64,000 nt of DNA from Phaeobacter sp. QD34_24 (GCF_028890115.1 NZ_JARCJD010000007.1:110499-174498), one strand, 5' to 3'; positions 46,430 through 57,935 are shown, numbered from the stretch's first letter. Program-made: numbers and translations. Notes: a model not told the origin generated them from the letters alone.

Positions 46430-46460
46430 AAAACCCCGGCACCAGGCCGGGGTTTATTTG
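46430..46460. terminator. Bidirectional intrinsic terminator between dgt and pckA
   Basis: AAACCCCGGC and GCCGGGGTTT are perfect arms around ACCAG, with A-rich and T-rich flanks on both sides. Confidence 0.88.
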
Positions 46461-46481
46461 TTTTGCGCAGGAGGTGAGGCC

Positions 46482-48092
<1,611 letters not shown>

Positions 48093-48434
48093 GTGTTCTT
48101 TCTCCTGTGGCGGCCAGATGACCGCATACATTTAAAGCCGCGCCCATGCGCAAATTCCCCGGTATCGACACCGGTAAGCGGGGTCTTAACATGACGTTTT
48201 AGGGGGTGAACAGGACGCTTTGGCGCAGTTAGCGCCATCAAGGCAAGGTTTAGCGCAACCATTCCGCCGGGGCCGAAATGACAGGCCGCTCTTTAGTCCG
48301 GGCTTAGACATTTTTGTCCAAAATAAGCTGCAACAGAGCCATGATTCGCCAATGGGGATTGATTCGCCGTGCCGAAACGGCGATTAAGGAAGGTAAAAGG
48401 CGAAAAGCTGAGCAGTGATTGAGGGGCGCTTTCA
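48093..48434. other. Divergent regulatory region between pckA and chvI
   Basis: This 342-base gap has no gene. From the pckA side it holds CCGGT-ATCGAC-ACCGG (48159-48174), GGCGC-AGTTA-GCGCC (48222-48236), TTTAGCGCAA (48249-48258), and nearer chvI two GATTCGCC repeats (48343-48350 and 48361-48368). A GAGGGG ribosome site lies seven bases before the chvI ATG. Confidence 0.65.
48222..48260. promoter_or_regulatory. Tandem TTAGCGC sites upstream of pckA
   Basis: GTTAGCGCC (48228-48236) and GGTTTAGCGCAACC (48247-48260) share TTAGCGC with a 21-base offset, about two helical turns. A CG-centred dyad resembling TTAGCGCTAA is reported for the LacI-type carbon regulator CceR of Rhodobacteraceae, which controls pckA; I recall this and did not check it. 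Confidence 0.45.
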
Positions 48435-49142
48435 ATGTCGAAGATTGCTTTGGTGGATGACGACAGGAATATCCTGACCTCTGTGGCGATGACGCTCGAG
48501 GCCGAAGGGTTCGAGGTCGAAACCTACAACGATGGCCAGGCCGCGCTGGATGCTTTCAACAAGAAGCTTCCGGATATGGCGGTGCTGGATATCAAGATGC
48601 CGCGCATGGACGGGATGGACCTGTTGCAGCGCCTGCGTCAGAAAACCCAGATGCCGGTAATCTTCCTCACCTCCAAGGACGATGAGATCGACGAGGTCCT
48701 GGGCCTGCGGATGGGGGCGGATGATTACGTCAAGAAACCCTTCTCGCAGCGGCTGCTGGTGGAACGGATCCGCGCCCTGTTGCGGCGTCAGGAGGCGATC
48801 AGCGGCGATGCGGGCGATGGCGCTGCCGCTGCTGAAACCAAGGTGATGGAGCGCGGCAACCTGCGCATGGATCCCCTGCGCCACGCGGTCAGCTGGAAGG
48901 GCAAGGATGTATCCCTGACGGTGACCGAGTTCCTGCTGTTGCAGGCTCTGGCGCAGCGGCCCGGCTTCGTCAAAAGCCGCGATCAGCTGATGGATGTCGC
49001 CTATGACGATCAGGTCTATGTGGACGATCGCACCATCGACAGCCACATCAAGCGCCTGCGCAAGAAGATGCGCAGCGCCGACTCCGATTTCGCGGCCATC
49101 GAGACGCTCTACGGCATCGGCTACCGCTACAATGAAGAATAA
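48435..49142 (+). CDS. chvI: ChvI-type response regulator
   Basis: The 235-residue OmpR-family regulator has a receiver domain (phosphoacceptor Asp52 in [11 protein letters not shown], acidic pair Asp9/Asp10 and conserved Lys in DDYVKKPF) and a C-terminal winged helix (about 135-235) ending GIGYRYNEE. It pairs with ChvG, encoded 35 bases downstream. In alphaproteobacteria ChvGI responds to acid and cell-envelope stress and controls exopolysaccharide and envelope genes. Confidence 0.96.
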   Translation: MSKIALVDDDRNILTSVAMTLEAEGFEVETYNDGQAALDAFNKKLPDMAVLDIKMPRMDGMDLLQRLRQKTQMPVIFLTSKDDEIDEVLGLRMGADDYVKKPFSQRLLVERIRALLRRQEAISGDAGDGAAAAETKVMERGNLRMDPLRHAVSWKGKDVSLTVTEFLLLQALAQRPGFVKSRDQLMDVAYDDQVYVDDRTIDSHIKRLRKKMRSADSDFAAIETLYGIGYRYNEE

Positions 49143-49177
49143 AGCCAATTCCGGCTTTGTTGGGGAGGCAAGCGCCT

Positions 49178-50920
49178 ATGCGCGACACCGGCGGCACTGA
49201 CAACCCATCCAAAGGGGATGTGGTCCTGGGCGACGATTGGGTCGCCCCGGAGCAGACGGTGACCGAAGACATGCAGGTGCGCCGGGCGCGTCGCGGGATG
49301 TTCTCGCTCAAGGGATCTCCGCTCACCCGCAAGATCATCACCTTCAACCTGATTGCCCTGATCATTCTGGTGGCGGGCATTCTCTACCTCAATTCCTCGC
49401 GCCAGAGCCTGGTGCGGCAGAAGGCCGGCGCCCTGGTTTCCGAGGCGAGCCTGATTGCCGATGTCTTCGAGGCGGAACTGCCCGCGGCCGGAAGCGTCAG
49501 CTTTGCCACCGGCGACGGGATCGACGCGGCGCGCACCCTGTCCGGTCTCAACCTGCGCGGCGGTGTCGAGGCGATGGTCTTCGATGCCGAAGGAACGCTG
49601 ATCGCCAGCGTCAAGGGCGTGGCGCGCTCGGATGCCTTGAATGCCCTCAACGAAAGCGAAACCGGCCGCACACTGATTTCCGATGGCTTGTCGGCGCTTT
49701 GGTCCACCGTGGGTCGCCTGTTCAACACCGAAGGTGCAGCAGGCGCCGAAGCGCCGCCTCTGGAAGCGCAGCTGGGGGTTCTGGCAGAACGCACCCTGGG
49801 CGCCGGGGCCATTATTGATACCGCCGTTGATACCCGCGGCGGCACCGTCTTTTCGGCGGCGGCTCCGATCATTCACAATGGGCAGGCGGTGGGCGTCGTG
49901 GCACTGGCCTCTCCGATCGGTGAAATCGACGCCCTGGTGCGCAGTGAGCGCGAGCGGGTGCTGCAGATGTTCGTGGTGGCCCTGTTGGTCTCCATCGGCC
50001 TGAGCCTGGTCCTGGCCTCGACCATTGCCAATCCGCTGGCGGACCTGGCCGCGGCGGCAGAAAGCGGACGCGACCGCGATGCCCGCAAGAGCCATCCGGG
50101 CCGGGTGCGTATCCCGGACCTGTCTGCACGCCCTGACGAGATCGGGCGTCTCAGCCGGGCGCTGCGCGGAATGGTGAAAGCTTTATATAGTCGCATCGAT
50201 AGTAACGAACAATTTGCAGCTGATGTGGCACATGAGATCAAGAACCCTTTGGCCAGCCTGCAATCGGCCGTCGGGACCCTGCGAATGGTAAAGCGGGATG
50301 ATCAGCGGGAGAAGCTTATGGAAGTGATCGAACATGACGTGCGCCGCCTTGATCGGCTGGTGAGTGACATCTCCAACGCTTCCCGTCTGGACGCAGAATT
50401 GGTCAAGGAAGAGGAAGAGGAATTCGACCTCCTGACCATGCTTGGCAACCTCAACCAGTTCCTGGGCGAGGATGCCCGGGCCAAGGGCATCGACTATATT
50501 GCCGACCTGCCGCCGCAGCCGATCATGATCCATGGGCTTGAGGCCCGCCTGGCGCAGGTCTTTGTCAACCTGATCACCAATGCGATTTCCTTCTGCGAAG
50601 ATGGCGATGCCATCCGGGTCTGGGCCCGCCGCCGCGCCAACCGCGTGCTGGTGGTGGTCGAAGACACCGGGCCCGGCATTCCCGAACAGGCGCTGTCCAA
50701 TATCTTCAAGCGCTTCTACTCGCAGCGCCCGGCCGAGCATTTTGGCAATAATTCGGGCCTTGGCCTGGCGATCTCGAAGCAGATTGTCGAAGCCCACGGC
50801 GGGGTGATCTGGGCCGAGAATATCCGCCCGACCGAAGTGGATATCACCTCCGAACCCTGGGGGCACGCTTTGTGGTTGGTTTGCCGGTCTGACCCTGGTC
50901 CAGCATCCGCGCAGGCATGA
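49178..50920 (+). CDS. chvG: ChvG/ExoS-type sensor histidine kinase
   Basis: The 580-residue kinase has a long basic cytosolic N-terminus (about 50 residues), a first membrane helix at 53-71, a periplasmic sensor of about 210 residues, a second helix, a HAMP domain, and HisKA with phospho-His352 (VAHEIKNPL), then HATPase with NLITNAISF, DTGPGIP and NNSGLGLAISK. The ATG at 49178 is supported by GGGGAGG nine bases upstream; a TTG seven codons earlier is less likely. It overlaps hprK by four bases. Confidence 0.96.
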   Translation: MRDTGGTDNPSKGDVVLGDDWVAPEQTVTEDMQVRRARRGMFSLKGSPLTRKIITFNLIALIILVAGILYLNSSRQSLVRQKAGALVSEASLIADVFEAELPAAGSVSFATGDGIDAARTLSGLNLRGGVEAMVFDAEGTLIASVKGVARSDALNALNESETGRTLISDGLSALWSTVGRLFNTEGAAGAEAPPLEAQLGVLAERTLGAGAIIDTAVDTRGGTVFSAAAPIIHNGQAVGVVALASPIGEIDALVRSERERVLQMFVVALLVSIGLSLVLASTIANPLADLAAAAESGRDRDARKSHPGRVRIPDLSARPDEIGRLSRALRGMVKALYSRIDSNEQFAADVAHEIKNPLASLQSAVGTLRMVKRDDQREKLMEVIEHDVRRLDRLVSDISNASRLDAELVKEEEEEFDLLTMLGNLNQFLGEDARAKGIDYIADLPPQPIMIHGLEARLAQVFVNLITNAISFCEDGDAIRVWARRRANRVLVVVEDTGPGIPEQALSNIFKRFYSQRPAEHFGNNSGLGLAISKQIVEAHGGVIWAENIRPTEVDITSEPWGHALWLVCRSDPGPASAQA

Positions 50921-51405
50921 CCCAGCCGGACGCCATGCCAAAGCCGGACACGAACCAGTCGGACACCGGCCAGTCGGAGAGCTGCCTGTGCCTACACGCC
51001 TCCTGCGTCGCGCTGGAGGGGCGGGCCCTGCTGATCAGGGGCGCGGCGGGTCGTGGCAAGTCCGCGCTGTGTCTTCAACTGATGGCCTATGGCGCTCAGC
51101 TGGTGGCCGATGATCGGGTTCTGCTGCGCGTTGATGGCGCTGATCTTGTTGCATCCGCCCCCGAGGCGACAAAAGGCCTGATCGAGGCGCGCGGCCTGGG
51201 CATCCTGCGTGCGCAATCTGCCGCAGAGGCCCGCGTTGTGGCGATCGTGGACATGGACAGGGTTGAAGGTGACCGGCTCCCGGTTCAGATATGTGAGGAG
51301 ATACTGGGGCGCACCCTTCCCGTGTTGAAACGGGTCGATGCCGCGCATTTCGCCCCGGCCCTGATGCAATATCTGAAATGCGGAGCCCTGGCCCCCGATG
51401 CCTAA
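50917..51405 (+). CDS. hprK: Short HPr kinase/phosphorylase
   Basis: The 162-residue protein keeps only the catalytic half of HprK, as is normal in alphaproteobacteria; the N-terminal regulatory domain of Firmicutes is missing. Walker A GAAGRGKS (42-49), DDR and the [10 protein letters not shown] signature (analogous to the HprK signature LEVRGLGII) are present. It phosphorylates Ser46 of HPr, which is encoded three genes downstream. Starts within the chvG stop codon. Confidence 0.93.
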   Translation: MTQPDAMPKPDTNQSDTGQSESCLCLHASCVALEGRALLIRGAAGRGKSALCLQLMAYGAQLVADDRVLLRVDGADLVASAPEATKGLIEARGLGILRAQSAAEARVVAIVDMDRVEGDRLPVQICEEILGRTLPVLKRVDAAHFAPALMQYLKCGALAPDA

Positions 51406-52264
51406 GCCCTCTTGCGATGTGCAGCCGATTGTTCTGGTCACCGGCCCCTCCGGAGCCGGGCGCACCACGGCGATCAACGTTCTGGAGGATCTCGGCTTCG
51501 AGGCGATTGACAACCTGCCGCTGCGGCTTCTTCCCAAGCTGATAGACGTTCAGGACAGCGCAGCTCCAATGGCGCTGGGGCTCGACAGCCGCAACCGGGA
51601 TTTCTCTCCGGCTGGACTCCTGGACATGATCGACATGCTGGCGGCCCGGCGCAGTGCGGAGCTGACGGTTCTCTATCTTGATGCCCGCGCCGAGATCCTG
51701 CTGCGCCGCTATTCCGAAACCCGCCGCCGCCACCCGCTGGCGCCTGCCGAAACGCCCGAGGTCGGCGTGGCGCGGGAATTGGATCTGATGGCTCCGATCC
51801 GCGAGCGGGCCGACATGCTGCTGGAAACATCGGAAATGAATGTCCACCAGTTGAAGGCCGAGATCGAACATTGGTTCGCTCCGGGCGGCCGCTCCCTGGC
51901 GCTGTCGATTCAGAGTTTTTCGTACAAACGCGGGGTGCCGCGCAGCGTCGATCTGGTGTTCGATTGCCGCTTCCTGGCCAATCCCTACTGGAAACAGGAG
52001 TTGCGTCATCTCAACGGGCGTGACGCTGCCGTGCAGGCCTATGTTCGGGAGGATCCCCTCTATGAGGGCTTTTTGTTGCGGGTGACGGATATGGTTCAAT
52101 TCCTGCTGCCGGCCTTTCGCCGCGAGGGGAAATCGCATCTTTCCATCGCCTTTGGCTGTACCGGCGGGCAGCACAGGTCCGTAACACTGGCAGAAACCCT
52201 GGCAAAGGCCCTTGCGGAAGACGGACAGCAGGTGTCAATTAGGCATCGCGAGCTGCAGAGCTAG
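51398..52264 (+). CDS. rapZ: RapZ-type RNase adapter / nucleotide-binding protein
   Basis: The 288-residue protein has an N-terminal P-loop GPSGAGRT (16-23) and a C-terminal domain with the family signature [19 protein letters not shown] and CTGGQHRSV. In E. coli RapZ directs RNase E to the small RNA GlmZ in response to glucosamine-6-phosphate; in alphaproteobacteria its role is less clear but it is fixed in the HprK cluster. It overlaps hprK by eight bases. Confidence 0.95.
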   Translation: MPKPSCDVQPIVLVTGPSGAGRTTAINVLEDLGFEAIDNLPLRLLPKLIDVQDSAAPMALGLDSRNRDFSPAGLLDMIDMLAARRSAELTVLYLDARAEILLRRYSETRRRHPLAPAETPEVGVARELDLMAPIRERADMLLETSEMNVHQLKAEIEHWFAPGGRSLALSIQSFSYKRGVPRSVDLVFDCRFLANPYWKQELRHLNGRDAAVQAYVREDPLYEGFLLRVTDMVQFLLPAFRREGKSHLSIAFGCTGGQHRSVTLAETLAKALAEDGQQVSIRHRELQS

Positions 52265-52285
52265 GCAGCAGAACGGAGAGACCGG

Positions 52286-52684
52286 TTGATCGGAATTGTG
52301 ATTGTCGCACATGGGGGGCTTGCCAGAGAATATCTGGCGGCGGTCGAACATGTGGTGGGGGCGCAGCCGAACCTGCGTGCGATCACGATCGCGCCGGACG
52401 ATGACCGCGACGAAAAACAGCGCGAAATCTGCCGTGTGGCCGATGAGGTCGACACCGGCGACGGTGTGGTGATCGTGACGGATCTGTTCGGAGGCTCGCC
52501 CTCCAACCTCAGCCTGCGCGCCTGCGTGCCGGTGGACCGACGGATCCTATATGGCGCGAATCTTCCGATGCTGATCAAACTGGCGAAGTCGCGCCATTTG
52601 CCGGTGGCTGATGCGGTGCGTCAGGCGATGGAAGCCGGTCGCAAGTACATCAACTCGCAGAACATAAACCCCGCAGGGGAGTAA
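52286..52684 (+). CDS. manX: Mannose-family PTS EIIA protein
   Basis: The 132-residue protein is an EIIA of the mannose class (PTS_IIA_man). The phosphorylatable His9 (IVIVAHGGLA) and the conserved LFGGSPSNLS are visible. The start is TTG at 52286 behind CGGAGAG; no better start codon exists. No EIIB, EIIC or EIID permease genes are adjacent, so a regulatory role is likely. Confidence 0.93.
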   Translation: MIGIVIVAHGGLAREYLAAVEHVVGAQPNLRAITIAPDDDRDEKQREICRVADEVDTGDGVVIVTDLFGGSPSNLSLRACVPVDRRILYGANLPMLIKLAKSRHLPVADAVRQAMEAGRKYINSQNINPAGE

Positions 52685-52693
52685 GATATTTCA

Positions 52694-52963
52694 ATGGTTG
52701 TGAAGACGCTTCAGATCGTGAACGAAAAAGGCCTGCATGCACGGGCTTCGGCAAAGCTCGTGGAGGTTGTCGAAGGCTTTGATGCCACCGCCGAAGTTTC
52801 CAAGGATGGAATGTCGGCGTCCGGCGACAGCATCATGGGGCTTTTGATGTTGGCAGCCTCGAAAGGAACGACTATTGACGTCGAAACCTCGGGGCCTGAT
52901 GCAGGCGCTTTGGCTGAGGCATTGGAGGCCCTGGTCGCCGATAAATTCGGCGAAGGGTACTGA
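52694..52963 (+). CDS. ptsH: HPr phosphocarrier protein
   Basis: The 89-residue HPr has both phosphorylation sites: His15 in EKGLHARAS for the EI/EIIA relay, and Ser46 in SASGDSIMGLLML for HprK. It follows EIIA after nine bases. The presence of both sites shows that HPr here can be input for two signals. Confidence 0.97.
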   Translation: MVVKTLQIVNEKGLHARASAKLVEVVEGFDATAEVSKDGMSASGDSIMGLLMLAASKGTTIDVETSGPDAGALAEALEALVADKFGEGY

Positions 52964-52998
52964 GCGGCAGAGCAGCTGTGAAAGACGGGAAGGGCACA

Positions 52999-53892
52999 GT
53001 GGCGGATACGGCGCATGACCATGACGGCGGCCTCACACCGGAAAGTGGGTCGCAAACGGGCGAGGTCTATGACCGGCGCACGCTGACCTATGCCAACTCC
53101 TTTGATGACCGCTGGACGGCACTGGCCATTCGCGCCCTCGAATGGTGCACCGGCAAGCTGTCCATCCTGCGGATGGTCAAGAAGTTCGAGAAACAGAACG
53201 CCCAGTATCGCGGTCAGAAGTTCTGGCGCGGCGCGCTGAACGTCATGGGGATCGATCTTTTGACCCCCGAAGAGCAGATCCGCAACATCCCGGCAGAAGG
53301 GCCGGTGGTGATCGTCGCCAACCACCCGCACGGCATGGTGGATGGCATGATCTTTGCCGATCTCATCGGCCGCACCCGGCTGGACTACCGGATCCTGACC
53401 CGCTCGGTACTGACCGGTCTGGACGAGGCCGCGACCTCTTTCATGATCCCGGTGCCGTTTCCCCACGATCCCGAAGCACAGCGCAAGATGGTCGAGATGC
53501 GCGCCAAGACCATGGCGCATCTGAAAGAGGGCGGCGTGGTGGCGCTGTTCCCGTCGGGCGTGGTGATGTCCTCTGACAGCTGGTTCGGACCTGCGGTGGA
53601 GCGGGAATGGAACGTCTTTACCGCGCAATTGATCCGGCGTTCAGGCGCGCGCGTGGTGCCGATGTTCTTCCCGGGCTCAAACTCGCGCTGGTATCAGATT
53701 GCCTGCCGGATCTCTCCGATCCTGCGGCAAGGGCTGTTGCTGCACGAGATCGTGCGCTCCTGCAACAAGCCGCAGGCGCCCGTCGTGGGCAAGCCGCTGA
53801 CGGATGAGCAGATGGAACGGCTACACAGCGATCCGCGTGGCTTCATGGCCTGGCTGCGGGAACATACGCTGTCGCTTGGCCAGACAGACTGA
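52999..53892 (+). CDS. Lysophospholipid/glycerol acyltransferase (PlsC-like)
   Basis: The 297-residue enzyme resembles 1-acyl-glycerol-3-phosphate and hemolysin-type acyltransferases. The HX4D catalytic motif is NHPHGMVDGM, and motif II/III appear as AVPF-like PVPFPHD and LFPSGVVMSSDSW. The GTG at 52999 has GGGAAGGG behind it; a GTG seven codons earlier (52978) is possible. It follows ptsH after 35 bases, so it is probably part of the ChvGI/PTS transcript, although its role there is not clear. Confidence 0.85.
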   Translation: MADTAHDHDGGLTPESGSQTGEVYDRRTLTYANSFDDRWTALAIRALEWCTGKLSILRMVKKFEKQNAQYRGQKFWRGALNVMGIDLLTPEEQIRNIPAEGPVVIVANHPHGMVDGMIFADLIGRTRLDYRILTRSVLTGLDEAATSFMIPVPFPHDPEAQRKMVEMRAKTMAHLKEGGVVALFPSGVVMSSDSWFGPAVEREWNVFTAQLIRRSGARVVPMFFPGSNSRWYQIACRISPILRQGLLLHEIVRSCNKPQAPVVGKPLTDEQMERLHSDPRGFMAWLREHTLSLGQTD

Positions 53893-54123
53893 ATTCAGAA
53901 GGTCTGCTTTGTGGGGAAAGGCTGCTGGGGGCTTCAGAGTCACCAAAGCAGCAGCATCAGATCCCTCCTCTCCTGATCCCTGCTTGGCGAAAGCGACCCC
54001 ATCCTGCAAGGCAAATAACGGTTTCCACGCCCCTTGGGGCGCGGAGCCTCCGCGATTTGTCTGGCAGGCTGTTGCCCCCTTCGCCCGTTGGTCCCCAGGC
54101 GAGGAGGGCTCCGAAGCAGCGGC

Positions 54124-54999
54124 TCAGCGGGTGGGGACCGGCGTTTCGCCGCGGTAGTCGTAAAAGCCGCGCTGGGTCTTGCGGCCCAGCCAGCCGGCCT
54201 CGACGTATTTCGTCAGCAGCGGGCAGGGGCGGTATTTGGTGTCGGCCAGCCCGTCATGCAGCACGTTCATGATGGCAAGGCAGGTGTCCAACCCGATGAA
54301 ATCCGCCAGTTCCAGCGGCCCCATGGGATGATTGGCGCCCAGCTTCATCGATTCGTCGATGGATTTCACCGAACCGACCCCTTCGTAGAGCGTATAGACC
54401 GCCTCGTTGATCATCGGCATCAGAATGCGGTTGACGATAAAGGCCGGGAAATCCTCGGCGCTGGCGGCCGTCTTGCCCAGCCGTTCCACCACGGTTTGAC
54501 AGGCGGCGAAGGTTTCTTCGTCGGTGGCGATGCCGCGGATCAGTTCGACCAGCTGCATCACCGGCACCGGGTTCATGAAGTGGAACCCCATGAAGCGCTC
54601 GGGGCGATCCGTCCGGCTTGCCAGGCGGGTGATGGAGATGGAGGAGGTATTCGAGGTGAGAATCGTTTGCGGCTGCAGATGCGGCTGCAGGTCTTCGAAG
54701 ATCGCCTGTTTGATGGTTTCGCGTTCCGTGGCCGCTTCGATCACCAGATCCGTCGCGCCGATATCGGCCAGCGACAGGGTCGGTACAATCCTGGCGAGCG
54801 CGGCCTGCACTTCTTCTTCGCTGATCTTGCCACGGCTGGCCTGCCGGGCCAGGTTTTTCTGGATCGTGCCGATTGCGCCATCCAGGGCACTTTGATTTAC
54901 GTCATTAATAACAACATCATAGCCCGCTACGGCCATCACGTGGGCAATCCCGTTGCCCATTTGCCCCGCACCGATCACACCGATCTTTTTGACTTCCAT
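54124..54999 (-). CDS. hbdA: 3-hydroxybutyryl-CoA dehydrogenase
   Basis: The 291-residue NAD(H) enzyme oxidises (S)-3-hydroxybutyryl-CoA to acetoacetyl-CoA. The Rossmann loop VIGAGQMGNGIAH, the substrate motif TSNTSSISITRL, the catalytic His in FMGFHFMNPVPVM and Glu in VELIRG are all visible. A C-terminal domain spans about 185-291. The neighbours suggest a role in short-chain acyl-CoA metabolism of the PHB and ethylmalonyl-CoA pathways. The 231-base gap before it (53893-54123) holds only short inverted repeats. Confidence 0.95.
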   Translation of the reverse strand: MEVKKIGVIGAGQMGNGIAHVMAVAGYDVVINDVNQSALDGAIGTIQKNLARQASRGKISEEEVQAALARIVPTLSLADIGATDLVIEAATERETIKQAIFEDLQPHLQPQTILTSNTSSISITRLASRTDRPERFMGFHFMNPVPVMQLVELIRGIATDEETFAACQTVVERLGKTAASAEDFPAFIVNRILMPMINEAVYTLYEGVGSVKSIDESMKLGANHPMGPLELADFIGLDTCLAIMNVLHDGLADTKYRPCPLLTKYVEAGWLGRKTQRGFYDYRGETPVPTR

Positions 55000-55155
55000 G
55001 CCCCTGGCTCCCTGGCTGCCTGCCGGAGGATCTTATCGGGCGGTTCGGGGGAGGCACAAGGCCGCACCAGTGCTATTTTAACCGAATTTGAACTTTAGGG
55101 AATTTGCAAGCTTTGAGCCTCAGATTGGTTATTGGGTGAAAAATTTGGTGGGACT

Positions 55156-55980
55156 ATGAGCTACGAACTCAAAAGCGTTACGGCGCTTTCGGGCGGAACA
55201 TGTTGCTATGCGGGATCAAGGCTGCAAGTGCGTGGACCCGTGCGTGATCTAGATGACCCGTATATTGCATTCCTGGGCGGAACCGAAGTCTTCGGACGCT
55301 TTGTCGCGGAGCCCTTCCCGGCCGTGACGGAAACGCTAGTGGAGCAGCCGTGCGTCAACCTGGGTGGGGTGAACGCGGGGCTGGAAAGCTTCCTGTGCGA
55401 TACCAGCCTGATGAAGATCGCGCGCGATGCGGATCTTGCGGTGGTGCAATTGCTTGGGGCGCAGAATCTGTCAAATCGCTATTACAAGGTCCATCCGCGG
55501 CGCAACGATCGCTTTCTGAAGGCCCGTTCTGAGCTGACCTCGCTGTATCCGGAAGTGGATTTCACCGAGTTTCATTTCAGCAAGCACCTTCTGAGCCGAT
55601 TGAAGCAGGTGTCCGAAGAGCGTTTCGAAACCCTGCGCCTGCATCTGCAGTCGGACTGGGTCAGCCGCATGGGGGATCTTATCGCGATGATGGAGGGGCG
55701 CGTGGTGCTGCTGTGGCTGCGCTACACGCTTGGCGGTCCCGGGCTGCTCGGGCGGGAGCCGGTTCTGATCGACCAGGGCATGGTGGATTCGCTGCGGCCC
55801 CTGGTAAAGGGGGTGGTGGAGCTGCCCGTCTCTACCGCAGGGCTGGCCAATGATGTGTTTGGGATGGACATGGGGCCGCTCGACATGCCCACGGCCAAAC
55901 ACATGCTGGGGCCGAAGGAGCATAATCGGATCGGCTGCGCCACGGCCGAGCAGTTGCAGACGGTTCTGAACCCGCGCTAG
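55156..55980 (+). CDS. DUF6473 family protein
   Basis: The 274-residue protein opens with a beta-strand followed by [12 protein letters not shown] (39-50), an SGNH-like strand and turn, and later ends in a helix-rich region with [13 protein letters not shown] and [11 protein letters not shown]. It resembles the Rhodobacteraceae DUF6473 family, sometimes found next to sulfotransferase genes; none is adjacent here. The ATG at 55156 follows GGTGGG; an upstream in-frame start at 55132 adds eight residues. Function unknown. Confidence 0.75.
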   Translation: MSYELKSVTALSGGTCCYAGSRLQVRGPVRDLDDPYIAFLGGTEVFGRFVAEPFPAVTETLVEQPCVNLGGVNAGLESFLCDTSLMKIARDADLAVVQLLGAQNLSNRYYKVHPRRNDRFLKARSELTSLYPEVDFTEFHFSKHLLSRLKQVSEERFETLRLHLQSDWVSRMGDLIAMMEGRVVLLWLRYTLGGPGLLGREPVLIDQGMVDSLRPLVKGVVELPVSTAGLANDVFGMDMGPLDMPTAKHMLGPKEHNRIGCATAEQLQTVLNPR

Positions 55981-56005
55981 GCGTCAGGAAACTGCATCTG
56001 ACAAT

Positions 56006-56033
56006 GAAAAAGGCCCGCATCCTGTGCGGGCCT
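56006..56033 (-). terminator. Intrinsic terminator of the etfB-etfA operon
   Basis: Read on the minus strand, AGGCCCGCA-CAGGA-TGCGGGCCT is followed by a T-run (CTTTTTCATT), 42 bases after the etfA stop. The stem could also end the plus-strand gene at 55980. Confidence 0.85.
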
Positions 56034-56074
56034 CTATGGTGTGCGCCCCGGTCAGAGCCGGGGCACTCCGGGGG

Positions 56075-57004
56075 TCAGCCCAGTTTTTCTGTCAGTTCCG
56101 GCACTGCCTGGAACAGGTCGGCCACCAGGCCGAAGTCGGCAACCTGGAAGATCGGGGCCTCTTCGTCCTTGTTGATGGCGACGATGATCTTGGAGTCCTT
56201 CATGCCCGCCAGGTGCTGGATCGCACCGGAGATGCCGACTGCGATGTAAAGCTCGGGCGCGACGACCTTGCCGGTCTGACCCACCTGCCAGTCGTTCGGC
56301 GCATAGCCCGAATCGACCGCGGCACGGGAGGCACCAACTGCGGCGCCCAGCTTGTCCGCCAGGCCTTCGATCAGTTTGAAGTCCTCTTCGGAACCGACAC
56401 CGCGACCACCGGAGACAACGACGCCAGCCGAGGTCAGCTCGGGGCGGTCGCTTTCGGCAACCTTGTCTTCGACCCATTCGGACAGGCCGGGGTTTTCGGC
56501 AGCACCGGCGGTTTCCACCGAGGCAGATCCACCTTCACCCGCCGCATCAAAGGTCGAGGTCCGGAAGGAGATGACCTTCTTGGCGTCTTTCGACTTCACG
56601 GTCTGGATCGCGTTACCGGCGTAGATCGGGCGCTCGAAGGTTTCGCCGTCAACCACTGCGGTCACGTCGGAGATCACCATCACGTCCAGCAGCGCGGCCA
56701 CGCGGGGCAGCACGTTCTTGGCGTCGGTGGTGGCCGGGGCCACGATATGCTCGTAGTCGCCCGCCAGCGAAACGATCAGTGCTGCGGTCGGCTCGGCCAG
56801 GCGGTGACCCAGCGAGGCGTCCTCGGCGACCAGAACCTTGGCAACGCCATCGATCTTGGCGGCGGCGTCACCTGCGGCGGCAGCGGATGCACCGGCGCAC
56901 AGAACGGTCACGTCACCCAGTGCCTTGGCGGCGGTGACGGCCTTGGCGGTGGCGTCCAGCGCCAGTTCGCCGTTGTTCACTTCGGCAAGGAGAAGAACAG
57001 CCAT
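56075..57004 (-). CDS. etfA: Electron transfer flavoprotein, alpha subunit
   Basis: The 309-residue FAD-binding subunit pairs with EtfB to carry electrons from acyl-CoA dehydrogenases such as Mcd to ETF:ubiquinone oxidoreductase. The C-terminal FAD motif is visible (SGRxVG-like [14 protein letters not shown], then [45 protein letters not shown] region). It overlaps etfB by one base, ATG and stop sharing an A. Confidence 0.97.
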   Translation of the reverse strand: MAVLLLAEVNNGELALDATAKAVTAAKALGDVTVLCAGASAAAAGDAAAKIDGVAKVLVAEDASLGHRLAEPTAALIVSLAGDYEHIVAPATTDAKNVLPRVAALLDVMVISDVTAVVDGETFERPIYAGNAIQTVKSKDAKKVISFRTSTFDAAGEGGSASVETAGAAENPGLSEWVEDKVAESDRPELTSAGVVVSGGRGVGSEEDFKLIEGLADKLGAAVGASRAAVDSGYAPNDWQVGQTGKVVAPELYIAVGISGAIQHLAGMKDSKIIVAINKDEEAPIFQVADFGLVADLFQAVPELTEKLG

Positions 57005-57762
57005 TACACAGCCCCCGCTTCTTTGAGTTTTGCAACCAGCTCGTCGACCGAACCCACGATGATACCGGCCGAGCGCGCTTCGGGCTCCTTGGTGGAGACC
57101 ACTTCCAGGCGCGGCGAGACATCGACGCCGTAGTCGGCGGCGGTCTTCTCATCCAGCGGCTTTTTCTTGGCCTTCATGATGTTGGGCAGCGAGGCATAGC
57201 GCGGCTCGTTGAGGCGCAGGTCCACGGTGACGATGGCAGGCATCTTCACGCTGATGGTCTGCAGGCCGCCGTCGACTTCGCGGGTGACCTTGGCGTTGTC
57301 GCCGTCGATGTCGATCTCGGAGGCAAAGGTGCCCTGCGACCAGCCCAGCAGTGCGGACAGCATCTGGCCGGTGGCGTTCATGTCGTTGTCGATCGCCTGC
57401 TTGCCGGCGAGAACCAGACCGGGCTGCTCTTCCTCGACGATCTTGGCGAGGATCTTGGCAACGGCCAGGGGTTCGATGTCGGTGTGCACGTCATCGGCGG
57501 CAACAACCAGGATCGCGCGGTCGGCCCCCATGGCGAGCGCGGTGCGCAGGGTTTCCTGAGCCTGTTTCACGCCGATCGAGACCGCAACGACCTCGTCTGC
57601 CTTGCCGGCTTCCTTCAGGCGGATGGCCTCTTCGACGGCAATCTCGTCAAAGGGGTTCATCGACATCTTGACGTTGGCGAGATCGACACCGCTGCCGTCC
57701 GCTTTGACACGGACCTTCACGTTGTAGTCGATCACGCGTTTGACAGGCACGAGTACCTTCAT
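57004..57762 (-). CDS. etfB: Electron transfer flavoprotein, beta subunit
   Basis: The 252-residue AMP-binding subunit begins [17 protein letters not shown] and has the recognised [19 protein letters not shown] and [15 protein letters not shown] signature regions. It starts at ATG 57762 behind AGGAGAGA; a start seven codons upstream lacks family similarity. The gene order etfB-etfA is followed by its own terminator. Confidence 0.97.
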   Translation of the reverse strand: MKVLVPVKRVIDYNVKVRVKADGSGVDLANVKMSMNPFDEIAVEEAIRLKEAGKADEVVAVSIGVKQAQETLRTALAMGADRAILVVAADDVHTDIEPLAVAKILAKIVEEEQPGLVLAGKQAIDNDMNATGQMLSALLGWSQGTFASEIDIDGDNAKVTREVDGGLQTISVKMPAIVTVDLRLNEPRYASLPNIMKAKKKPLDEKTAADYGVDVSPRLEVVSTKEPEARSAGIIVGSVDELVAKLKEAGAV

Positions 57763-57935
57763 TTTGCGTTCTCTCCTTAACAAATGGCCTGCCGCATGGG
57801 CGGCTGGCCTTCATGCTCTCGCGCCGTTGATACCGGGTCAGCCATGCGGGCAACAGCGAAAAATCGTCACGTTGGCGGCCCCGGACGTCGCGTCTGCATG
57901 TTTGGGGCATCATTTTTGCAAGAATGTTTCGTAAC

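Noticed and set aside
53893..54123. A possible small gene or RNA between the acyltransferase and 3-hydroxybutyryl-CoA dehydrogenase genes
   Set aside because: Frames here lack ribosome sites and conserved features. The inverted repeats CTGCTTTG/CAAAGCAG (53904-53951) and CGCCCCTTGGGGCG (54028-54041) fit a termination zone between convergent genes.
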